Assembly: GCA_000695325.1 (NCBI GenBank)
Contig: AVPN01000129.1
Location: 48,453 to 77,001 of the forward strand
DNA from: Pleurobrachia bachei
Lineage: Eukaryota > Ctenophora > Tentaculata > Cydippida > Pleurobrachiidae
Length of the DNA: 28,549 bases
Direction: 5' to 3'
Part shown: positions 1 through 11,000 of the stretch, piece by piece
Position numbering within the stretch: position 1 is the first letter of the stretch
How the letters are laid out: every line of letters starts with the position of its first letter
Notes under the pieces: model-generated
The model's input: only the letters and a program-made list of their open reading frames with translations
Told to the model about the DNA's origin: nothing
Databases searched by the model: none
Translations under genes and position numbers: made by a program

Positions 1-215
1 GGGGGAGAGGGGTGAGGAGCTGGGGAGTAACTTGCAGAGGAAAAGGGGTGAGGTGAGGTGAGGGGGGAGGAAGAGGGGTGGGGTGAGGACAAAGTAGGGG
101 TGGGGAGAGGATAAACCTGAAGAAAGAGACGAGGGGGGTGAGGGGGAGAAAGAAGGGGTGGAGAGAGGAGGGGAGGGGTGGGTTGCCGGAGTTGAAGAGA
201 GACGAATGAAAGAAA
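1..215. repeat. G-rich purine minisatellite / low-complexity tract
   Basis: On the plus strand this is almost pure purine, with irregular GGGG(T)GAG-type units repeated across about 190 bases. It lies in the intron after the third visible exon of the MAK-like kinase, so on that gene's strand it is a long pyrimidine tract. The many runs of four or more G could form G-quadruplexes on the plus strand (inference). No exon was found in it. Confidence 0.85.
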
Positions 216-302
216 GCTATTGATCTGAGAGAATACAGTGAGGAGTAACAGCTGTCGACAATCTTTGGTAAGGCGAGACTGATAAATGATCAAATGTATT
301 AC

Positions 303-1092
303 CATGTTTGTGCATAAAAGAAAGTCCCTGGAACACTTGGAACATGATATTTCGAACCATCGAGTCTTGAAAATATCGATTTCTGAAATGAGTTGTCTGT
401 GAAATACACAATCAATATTTTTGGTAATGATCCTCTATTCTACTAGTTTTAAACTAGTATTAGCAGCTAAATCAGCAGGTGTTTCTTGATCTACTGAACC
501 CTCACAGAGCACATTGAAATAAACTGCAGTGTGTGCCACACAAGGTGCCCACAAGTTGCCTTGCTCAACCCTGCTAAAACATAACAAGCCACAAGGTGTT
601 CTTCTTACTTTTCATATCGTGCCTTCATCATCTGGTAAAGGTTCTCCTTCATAAACTCGAATATAAAATACAGGGTGTCATTCTCTCGTATCACCTCCTT
701 CAGCTTTACTATGTTGGCATGGTTTAACTTCTTCAGCGATTTCACCTCCCTCAAATCCATTGCCTCCTGCCACGACTTGTACTTGCGTTTCATCCTGTAG
801 TGGACAGTGGTTAATTGGTATTTGTGATTTGGTAATGGTGTCAGTGGTGCCACTTCTTTTTAACCCCAAACAGGGATACCAAAGGTGGGTCACGTGGAAG
901 AGATATGCAGATCGTCATCCAGACACACCACTCACTCGCTCACAACAAAGGACATGATAATGAAAATGGAACTTACACTTTCACTGCGACTTGTTCCCCG
1001 GAAGTCAAGTTTTTAGCGAGACACACGGATCCATACGTTCCATCGCCGAGAGAGCGCATAAGGGTGTATTTATTAGCCACTGTAACCGTCAT
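303..1092 (-). CDS. MAK/ICK/MOK-family serine/threonine kinase, N-terminal part (3 exons, runs off left edge)
   Basis: Exons on the minus strand are 977-1092, 609-794 and 303-382, with phases 2, 2 and 1 joining in frame. The start at 1092 is the first ATG after an in-frame stop. Exon 1 reads the glycine-rich loop (GDGTYGSV) and ends at the VAVK lysine. Exon 2 carries [20 protein letters not shown], in which the conserved alpha-C glutamate is visible, followed by the hinge ([12 protein letters not shown]). Exon 3 reads [17 protein letters not shown], just before the expected HRD loop. This order and wording match the RCK group (MAK, ICK/CILK1, MOK), kinases that control cilium length and intraflagellar transport. 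The catalytic loop, DFG and TxY activation loop would lie beyond the left edge. Whether it is MAK/ICK or MOK cannot be fixed from about 126 residues; the alpha-C wording favours MAK/ICK. Confidence 0.9.
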
Positions 1093-2083
1093 ACTACCTC
1101 CCTTAATCACCTATCATCCATCTCTACAGATAACCGCTCACCACAGCTATAATAGGGCAGAGGAATTTAGCCGATGAGCATTGGGCATATTGCCAGATCG
1201 ATAAATACAATTAAAACTTTAAGGTGTTAGGTGCAGATTGGGCGTTGATTTACAAAATACGAAGCGTGGTTCAAAGGGGTCTGGGCTATACTTAAAACTG
1301 AAAAGTGGTTAGTGGAAACATTCAATAGTCTGTAGTCAATTAACTTGGCAGATTTGAAAATGGAACAAGTCACAGCTATGAATAAAATTCACCATTCCAA
1401 CGTTCCTGAGTAAGAATAAAAGAGATCACAGTGTGATCATCACAGTGTGATCATCACACTCTTCTTAATGTTTTGACTTTGAGGTCGTTTTTAGTGCGCC
1501 GTTACGATTAGGGTCATGGGTGTTTAGGTGGCCTGTTTCAACTCATTCAAGGTGAACAACTGCACACTTCCAAAAACGTCGATTCTTTAAAATGGCTCTG
1601 ATAGCCAAACCTCTCAACCGTTTTGGATCATTCAAAGTTTGTCTGGTAAAAAATGTCAAGGCCTAGCCTCAGCCCTACTTTGGCCCCTAAAAAAACAAGG
1701 GGGACAATCAGAGAGCGCTTGAAAACTGAAAAGTTGAAACCAAAAAGTTAAGCGACACGAAACCTGAAAACAAGTGTTTTTTGCAAACCGAACAACCCGA
1801 ACGCGCAAACTTTAAAGTCCATTGCGCGGTTGTTGTTTAGCGCGTGTCAAAATCTCGCGCGAAGAACCCTATTTCAAATAAAAAGGAGGACCGCGCCGGA
1901 CCGAATTTGCAGGTGTCGGATCGCTGTTCATGTTTCTCTACTTGCAGGTCTTGACCAAGATCATGTATCATACTTTAGACTTAAAAGCGGGTATCATCAT
2001 AATTCATTAAAAGTGGATTGTTAAAAACAAAGTAAAGAAAAACAGACTAAAGAAAAAACAGAAAACACCTCGACTCTACGTCG
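1093..2083. other. Intergenic region between the kinase 5' end and the tRNase Z 3' end
   Basis: No convincing exon was seen. It should contain the kinase promoter near 1100-1300 and the 3' UTR of the tRNase Z gene near 2083. The only notable structure is a short tandem palindrome at about 1425-1455. Short open frames on both strands have no recognisable product. Confidence 0.6.
1425..1455. repeat. Tandem palindrome GATCACAGTGTGATC
   Basis: The 15-base palindrome GATCACAGTGTGATC (a 7-base inverted arm around a central G) occurs twice, 18 bases apart, followed by a partial third TCATCACA. It sits about 350 bases upstream of the kinase start codon. It may be a dimeric transcription-factor site or simply slippage. 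Confidence 0.6.
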
Positions 2084-5000
2084 CTATAACTTCTTAATTA
2101 TATGATTTGAAAGATCTGTAGCACCACTCACTTTGAGTCCATCCCTCTCTGCCTGTTTCACCAGATATTCCACACTCACTTCACCCTCCCTGCACTCCCC
2201 CGGTGTGTTAAGGTAGCGCTGTGAAAAGTGAGTCAGGATGAGGGAACGGGCGTTAATCTTCTGACAAAACTCTGCCGCCATACCTGCAATGAGGAGTGTG
2301 TAAATTGCGTGTATAACAACATAGCTCTGACGTACTACAAATATAAATTGGTTGCTGTAGTACGTAATCGTTATCAGGGTTTAAACAACTTGAACATTAG
2401 GAATTAGATCATCTACCTCAGAACTCAGCTGCATTAAAAACAGTACTTACGGGCTTGGCAATTAACCATTACCCCGTATAAAACTCACTTGGTGTAGAGT
2501 GTCCGAACATGAGAGCCTTCTCTTCAAGCTCATCCTGATGTGTCGCCTCATGAACAACCACATCAGCATCACGTGATATCTCCTCGATACCAGTATTGTC
2601 ACATGTATCCCCTAGGATTACTGCAAAGGGGGGGGGGGGCTAGGTTTAATTATAGAAATAATAAGTTATGTCCAAATCTGGTTGAGTGTGTGGGATAGAG
2701 GAGGGGAGAGAGAAAGAGAGGGCGAGACGAGGAGTGAGCTTTCCCAATTCGTTCTAGAGGGAGAGGTATTGAGGAACACTATACACTCCTAGTCCTAGAG
2801 CACAGCTCCCTTTTATTCTATGAACATTGAACAGAACCAAAGGATTGGAGAGCAAATCTCTCATTTCCCGAAGTTGTGTTGAAGTTTTGCAATGTTTCCC
2901 TACACGTGTGATACAAAGATCATTCAGGGTTTAGAAGTTAGCATGTTTGTAGTTAAATAATAAATAAGTGTCCGTCACGCGATACGTCTAACCACCCTCT
3001 ACTCCGTCATAAATCTTTTAACTAACTCAGAAAATCCAGTCATCAATTTTACATCCATTTGTGGCAGGGAAACACCGAATTATGAATACATAATGCAATA
3101 ACCCATTTTTTTGTAGTAGAGAAAATGATGAACCGACAACCGATGCGTAAAATTCTGGTATTTTTCATCTCAGCAGCTGTTTTGTGGCAAACAACTACTG
3201 GTACAGGTTAGTTAAAACTTTGGTACAAATTATTAATGGAATCTGATGTTTCCTACCCTGTTTCTCTCGCCCCAAATTGCATGGTTGCTTGTGATCAATA
3301 TTCTAGGACTCGTTATGGAGACCATTAATTGGTCTTGATGATGATCCCAGATCCAGTAGTATAGGATGAGTGACCCCATGCCTGATCCAAACACAATAAA
3401 GTACTATTAGAGGCCACTGGTATACCAGATCCATGATAGAAGTTTAATTCTTCCAGGATGCGTCACGGTCAAGCTAATGTCTGATGGCATCATATTTTTC
3501 ATGGGATCTGAGAAGGCTGCTGTGTACTGGGATAATGGACGTCCCGATGCCTTTGGAGTGGTCGACCGAACTGTCTACCCACCGTAAGTTGAAGCTTGAG
3601 ATTTACATCTAGTCGTAAACATTGAAATTTGTTTTCCTCGATCGTGATTAGCGACATGTTTTCATAAAATGAGAACGCTCTATGAGGTTTCGGTAGATCA
3701 ACGTAATGCCTTGGCCCTTGAATGGCAGATGAAAGATACCAAAGTTTCTTTTTAGAACTGGTTACATCAACTTTACGGATCATCAAGAAGTATACACGTT
3801 TTGGGTTCGAGAGGATGAGAACAAGATTTATTGGTATGTTGACAAAGGAGACCATTCCTGGCCAATTACCCGGAAAGAAGACTGCCCTAAAGGTTCGACA
3901 TATACAATATATATGTCAATGAATGAGATCTGTTCAGGATTAAATAGGGAGGAAAATTAGAAAAATATCTGGCGAGGGCCGGGCTCGAACCGACAACCTC
4001 TGCATTACATGTACATTGCTCTAACCTTTTTCTAATTTTCCTCCCTATCTAATCCTGAACAGATCTCATTCATTGACATATATATTGTATATGTCGAACC
4101 TTTAGGGCAGTCTTCTTTCCGGGTAATTGGCCAGGAATGGTCTCCTTTGTCAACATACCAATAAATCTTGTTCTCATCCTCTCGAACCCAAAACGTGTAT
4201 ACTTCTTGATGATCCGTAAAGTTGATGTAACCAGTTCTAAAAAGAAACTTTGGTATCTTTCATCTGCCATTCAAGGGCCAAGGCATTACGTTGATCTACC
4301 GAAACCTCATAGAGCGTTCTCATTTTATGAAAACATGTCGCTAATCACGATCGAGGAAAACAAATTTCAATGTTTACGACTAGATGTAAATCTCAAGCTT
4401 CAACTTACGGTGGGTAGACAGTTCGGTCGACCACTCCAAAGGCATCGGGACGTCCATTATCCCAGTACACAGCAGCCTTCTCAGATCCCATGAAAAATAT
4501 GATGCCATCAGACATTAGCTTGACCGTGACGCATCCTGGAAGAATTAAACTTCTATCATGGATCTGGTATACCAGTGGCCTCTAATAGTACTTTATTGTG
4601 TTTGGATCAGGCATGGGGTCACTCATCCTATACTACTGGATCTGGGATCATCATCAAGACCAATTAATGGTCTCCATAACGAGTCCTAGAATATTGATCA
4701 CAAGCAACCATGCAATTTGGGGCGAGAGAAACAGGGTAGGAAACATCAGATTCCATTAATAATTTGTACCAAAGTTTTAACTAACCTAGTGGGCCACCTT
4801 TCCCGCCAACTAATTTCATTAGTTTTTGGCTTAATCATAATTAACAAAATTTATATTTTCCCTTTCCCTCTGAGTTTTGTTTAGCAGGAGCTAAGCACCA
4901 ACCAGAGGGCCTTGTACAGCGTTTCCGATTTCGATTCATGCAGTAGCATTAAATTTGTGTTGACTTCTGATGAAATCTACATATGCTATACACAAGGTGT

Positions 5001-8000
5001 AGAGTATAGATGTCATCATGTGTACATCATCAACTATCGTCAGAGGAAACAGGCGGTGTTCAAAAATGACGTGTAAAATCCCAAGCATATTTCGTGTCGT
5101 GCAATTAAAAACTCATAACTTGCTCATTCCGTTCAGAATGCCCCGCCTTTACTGTTGAGGGATCAACTCAAGGAAGCTGGACTACGCAACCAACAGGGAC
5201 AACTACCACCATCAAATGTGCTAACAACCACATTACTGTCGGAAGCGCAACACTCTCTTGTCAGGAGGATGGATCGTGGTCAAGTGTTGTACCACTTTGT
5301 GCTGGTAGTGGTAAGCATGTTCACACTTTTAATTTCATATAAACCCTCATTGAAATGGAATTCATGAACTTATATAATTCAACTAAATTTGCCATTTGGA
5401 ATGGTGTATCTGATTTCTACAGAAGAAGAAAGTAATCTAGATATCTAACTTACTCCATTATATACACACGGTATAGTTGCCGCCCATTTCCGATCCCACT
5501 GGATGCCTAATAATGCCCCAGTGAGGTCTTTGTCGGTTAATGAAGCTCCTATAATATTTCTAGAAAATTGAAATAAGACAATTTTTTTCTGAGAAACTGA
5601 GTAAGTAACAATTTTTGAGTCCATTTTTTGATAGTGAAAGGGAACATTTTGGGAACAGATTTTCAAGTTTAGGGAGAGGCAGCTAACAGAGGGAGATAGA
5701 GAGGGAGTCGGGAGAGGCAGAGGGAGAAGGAGAGCTCTCTCGATTCCCTCTAGAGGGAATGGTATTGAGGAACACACTATATATATATTTTTAGCTTTGT
5801 AACAGGAATGTGTGGATCAACCAATCTCTATCTCTAAAGCTCTATCTCTATAGCTCTATCTCTAATGCCTTTACTAGGGGCAGAGCTGAACATTTAGAGA
5901 GCACATCTCTCATTCCCCAAAGTTGCTGTTTTGCTATTCTTCTTGTTGCAGTAGAGAAACAAATGTACAGAATAGCGATGCGTAAAATTCTGGTATTATT
6001 GATCTCGGCAGCTGTCCTGTGGCAAACAACTACTGGAACAGGTTAGTTAAGGCCAGAGGGGGGGGGGGTCGACCGATTTTTGACCCCCATTTTGGACCAT
6101 TTTCGGGGTTACCATCATGTGATAGCGCTTGGCATACCAGACCAGATGGATATGACAGAATCGATTTTGCGCGAACGGTCTGGGAGAAAAATGGGGTTAA
6201 CTTTTGGCCTCATATCAATGTAAACCCCATTATCTTGAGACTGGTAAGGTTTGGGACATTCAATTTAGTGCCAAACGCTTCGTCTTATCAAGAGGAATCA
6301 CTCTACAAGTTTTTACACCAGGAGTCCAACTGATCTTTGAATTATTTGGGGTTAACTAAATCTGGAAAAATGGCATTATGGCTCTCCTCTAAACCTTATT
6401 TTTTCACAGAAGTAGCCAATTCCTGAAATAACGGATCTAGACCTTGTCGTTTGGCACACTTGTTCTACAGACCTAGGAGCCTGAAAGTGGTGTAGCGATT
6501 TTTGATTTAGGTCCCCGATCAAAAATTATGGAGGTTAACGTGGATTTTTTCTCGGTAAAAAATGTGTTAACCTCCATAATTTTTGAACGGGGACCTAAAT
6601 CAAAAATCGCTACACTACTTTCAGGCTCCTAGGTCTGTAGAACAAGTGTGCCAAACGACAAGGTCTAGATCCTAGCCGTTATTTCAGGAATTGGCTACTC
6701 CTGCATTTGGAATGGTGAATCTGATTTCTACAGAAGCTCCCATTATCAAGAAATTAATTTAGATATCTAATTTGCCCCATTTAACACATGTTATAGTTCT
6801 CAGTTCACCAAATGACCCCAAAATGACAAAAAGTGACTGGCCTATTAGTTGCCGCCCATTTCCGATCCCACTGGATGCCTAATAATGCCCCAGTGAGGTC
6901 TTTGTCGGTTAATGAAGCTCCTATATTTTGATGAAAATTGAAATAAGACAATTTTTTTCTGAGAAACTGAGTAAGTAACAATTTTTGAGTCCATTTTTTG
7001 ATAGTGAAAGGGAAAATTTTGGGAACAGATTTTCAAGTTTAGGGAGAGGCAGAGACAGAGGGAGAGGGAAAGGCAGAGGGAGAGGCAGAGGGAGAGCTTT
7101 CTCTCCCTATTGAGGAACACACTATATATATTTTTAGCCTTGTAACAGTAAAGGAATGTGTGGATTGAGCAATCTCTATCTCTATAGCTCTATCTCTCTA
7201 TAGCTCGTGTTAGGAGGACAAATGCCTTTACTAGGGGCAGAGCTGAACATTTAGAGAGCAGATCTCCCATTTCCCGAAGTTGTTGTCTTGGTATTTTTCT
7301 TGTTGTAGTAGAGAAACACATGTACAAAATGCGTAAAATTCTGGTATTATTCCTCTTGGCAGCTGTCATGTGGCAAAAAACTACTGGAACAGGTTAGTTA
7401 AAGTGATGTTATTGATCTGATTATCTGATTAGTTTGTAATAAAGGGCTCAATATCGAGTCTAACTACGATCGGCATCGGATAAAGCAGGCACCGTAAGTA
7501 GCTTATATGCGATAGCATTATCCTGCTATATGATACACGGTACCATGCACGGCGGACTCAGTTATAATTTACAGAATCTCTCGCCTGCCGTGTTGGTTAC
7601 CGTGCGTTATCCAGTATAGGGATCCTGCCCGATCCAAAACATACTGTAAAATGATGGAGCCATGATACAAGTTAAATTCTTCCAGATTGGACAGCTGTAG
7701 AGCGTGGTGTCTTGATAACCTGGGACTTGGAGAGGACACCTCTCCAGATAAAGACGGACTCTACGCTTAGTAGTAGTGATGAGATATATGTGGCGATGCA
7801 CGACACGGACGGTACTTTTATCGGTAATGTGGCTGTGTGGTTTTCCTCCAAAATGCAGTATAAGATAATTCACTGCACCTACAGTGCGACAAACACCTGG
7901 ACAGACCTGCCAGTGCAACCGCCGGTGGAGGTGGAAAAGGTTTGGATATTCACCAAAACAGAGACCGCCATCACCATCTCATGTAATGAAGTTAAGGTGC

Positions 8001-11000
8001 TGAACTACCAGTTCGCAGATAGTTCAGAAAATGACTGTATTACAAAGCTGGGTGGTGATGTTGTGGAGCAGATCAAATTTCCTAGTTGGGACGAAGCATC
8101 TGATTTCTATAGATCTGCAGGTAAAGGGTAAAATCTAAAAATTTTTGGTCACCCCGGCCCCAGGAGAAAAATCATTATATTATGCCTCCCCTGCATTTTC
8201 AGTGGGGTGTGTCCAGCTAATAATGTCTGGTGGCACCATCTTTTTCATGGGAGTTGAGAAGGCGGCTGTGTACTGGGTTAATGGACGGCCCGATGCCTTT
8301 GGAGAGGTCGACCGCACTGTCTACCCGCCGTGAGTTGAGATTTACGGTTTACAGTAATTGTAAATCGATTCTAAACCTTAACATGTGTTTTCCACACTAG
8401 TGGTTAATGTAATATAATGAAAGATCCCAAAGTTTCTTTTCAGAACTGGTTACATAAATTTTCTGGACCAACAAATAGTTTACAAGTTTTGGGTTCGAGA
8501 GGATGAGAACAGGATTTATTGGGAAGTTGATCTAGGTACCCATATCTGGCCAATTACCCGGATAGAAGACTGCCCTAAAGGTTAGACATGATTGATCTTT
8601 CCCCCACCCCCTCCAACTACATTTCCCCTTACCCGGGTCACGGGTGGATGCCGTATACCCGGATTATCTTTTTGGTAGGTGTGCTAAAACTATTGTATAG
8701 GGTTTAAGGATTTCAGTAGTGCAGAGACTAAGGTGGTTCGCTAGGTGCGTTACCGGTAGTTTTAGGATAATTATAATATTCTGCAGAGTACGCTGCACTG
8801 ATTGTGCAGAAGGTGGCGGGACAGACAATTGACGATGAGTACATTGGGGTTTACGTGCCAAGACCAGATAATGTTCCTGTCTGTGGTAAGATTCTTTCGT
8901 TTTCTTTGGTATTTGTGTTAATATCTCTCTGCAAAGATGAAGCACTGTATAGCCATCAAGCTAACTTTGAATAATAAGATGGGTGATAACATCGAAGGGG
9001 TGGGAAATTGTTATGTTCTTCTAAACCTCCCTTTACCCGCCCGAAACACAGTCTAACTAGGAAAGTGGGAAAGTGGTTGCTAATTGAACACCCCCCCCCC
9101 TAGGAGCAACACTTAATTGTTCATATAATATCTCTTCAGATAAAACAGCCTACATTGAACAGACTAGTAGGACTCTCCTCTACGTGGCACACAATTCGAA
9201 ATGGTGCTTCACAAGTGCAAACTACAACTATTTATCGGGGTGTGCCAATCATGGACTGGGGCACTACAGGTCAACTGTATACGACGAGGATCCTACAATC
9301 ACAACTTTCGCCGAGGTCACAGGTAAAATATCTAGCACAGATAACTCGCTGTTAACTAATGAATGGTAACTAGACAGAAACGGTAAAAACATCGGGCACA
9401 TGACGTTATCCGACTAAATCAACCGATATTTCAGTTAAGGAGGCGTGTCTAGTGGGAGATGTGGACAGTATAACATCCCCAATCGGACCCCTGGATGCCA
9501 CAGGAGCAGTTATAGTTGGCTCTACAGTAACTGTATCCTGTGAGAGTTTCACCTTCACCACAACCTGTCAGAGTGGAGGCACATTTGAACCTCAACTGTC
9601 TCAACTATCTTGTAATTTGGGTGAGTAACAGCTGAGTGTTAACAAGTTGCATGATCAGCATTGATCAGTCATCAGTTTGACTTGTCCGTTGATTCCTAAT
9701 CCGATTTAGATTGGTTGCTAGTTGTTGACTTGAATTGTTGTGTCGCATGAAATTTTATGGGTGGCATTATTATTGGAATCATTTGTTATAATAGGAGGAT
9801 GGATCATGGTCAAATGTTATACCAAAGTGTTATAAAATTAGTAAGTGAATGGTAAATGTTAGGGAAGGGAGTCTAACGCCTTCCTAAAACGTGGTGTAAG
9901 GGGAGGTTGCGTGGTGTAAGCCGTAAGGGGTTTGGAAATGGAATGGAACTGCAGGGCACGGACAGACCATGAAATGTCAAATAAAAGTACCTGGGCACTT
10001 TTGTTTGGCAGTTGACAAGACAAACGATTTTGACAAACTAAGTGTATGTTGTACGTAATGTTTATTGTTGGTAGGTACTTCTGATGTTGACAATGAGTTA
10101 TTTAAGTTATCTTTACTGTTTAGTAGGGGCTAAGCTCAGCTCGGGGACTATAAAACCCCCTAAGTGTAATTATAGGGATATTATAGATCGAGATCCTCCT
10201 GAACTTACCGATTTTTCTGCCCGGTTTATCAGGTCCTACAACCATGTCAGGTGTTATCACTTGCCCCTCTTCAGTTGTTATTGTGTGTCCAGCTTTAATC
10301 CTCCCATACAGTGGACCCGGCTTTACTCCCAACAACTTTAGTTTAGTAACATCCAAACTGAAAGGATTGTAAATCAGATCAGTATTTGATATTTTAATTT
10401 ATGAGTCGATTTTGCCAACTAAAAACTGGTCAAAAACTGGTCCACTAATGAAGACTCGGTGGCTGAAGTTATTATACCTGCCAGGTGTGTGAGCCTCAGT
10501 GATGACAAAACCAACACAAGGTAACCTGTGAACTAGAGGACCTGCTTCCACTTTAAACTCCTTCGTTTCAAATCTTGATATAATAGGGTTGGTAATGTTT
10601 AGTTGATTTTAACAAATGCTTGTTTCCTAATTGGTAACATAGATTGCCTGTTTGCAACTTACAATGAGAATTTTCCGTTTTCCATTTCAATCACCTCTCC
10701 CTTTATCTCGCTAGGATGGAGAACAGGATTCTCTGATTTAGTTTTTAATTCCGGCCCAATGTCGTTTATCCCCCGTACTGCTATCTCATGAACTGTGTAG
10801 GGCCTGATCAGGTCAGTCCCTGTGCGGGAGCCCCCCCCCAGTTGGTTTGACATAGTCTATAAGTACCCCCAATCTCAGGAGGGGGGTCGCATCTTGTGTG
10901 AAAATTTGGATATAAATTAAGAGTGGACCGACGTGAAATCGAATGAGAATTTCGTAGGTGTAATAGCGATCCCTAAAAAATTCGATATTTACCCAGCGTT

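Larger units (their letters stand above)
3205..4787. repeat. Large palindrome: 0.76 kb inverted repeat arms with 61-nt spacer
   Basis: The left arm (about 3205-3965) and right arm (about 4027-4787) are reverse complements centred at 3996. Identical open frames confirm this: plus-strand frames at 4137-4493 and 3722-3922 have exact minus-strand twins at 3499-3855 and 4070-4270. One mismatch was seen close to the spacer (TTAAATAG against TTAGATAG in reverse complement). The left arm starts exactly at the signal-exon splice donor and carries exons A and B plus the intervening introns. The near identity means a recent event, ongoing gene conversion, or an assembly artefact. Confidence 0.95.
2621..10208 (-). 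other. Giant intron 6 of the ELAC1-like gene hosting a nested opposite-strand gene cluster
   Basis: The donor GTAAGT lies at 10203-10208 and the acceptor CAG at 2621-2623 (minus strand). The flanking codons join in phase 1 to give GRKI-VILGDT, the expected family wording. The other ELAC1 introns are about 105-580 bases. The extra length is filled by plus-strand secreted-protein exons and inverted repeats. The acceptor's pyrimidine tract is a pure run of 12 C (G on the plus strand at 2628-2639). Confidence 0.93.

Noticed and set aside
4883-5070. Extra exon of nested gene 1 (with [15 protein letters not shown])
   Set aside because: It resembles exon D at 9140 and is open, but no acceptor gives the phase needed to follow exon B (a stop appears in the phase 1 reading). 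Kept only as a note under gene 1.
6019-6333. 104-codon plus-strand open frame after signal exon copy 2
   Set aside because: It starts inside the signal exon in another frame and runs through intronic, repeat-like sequence.
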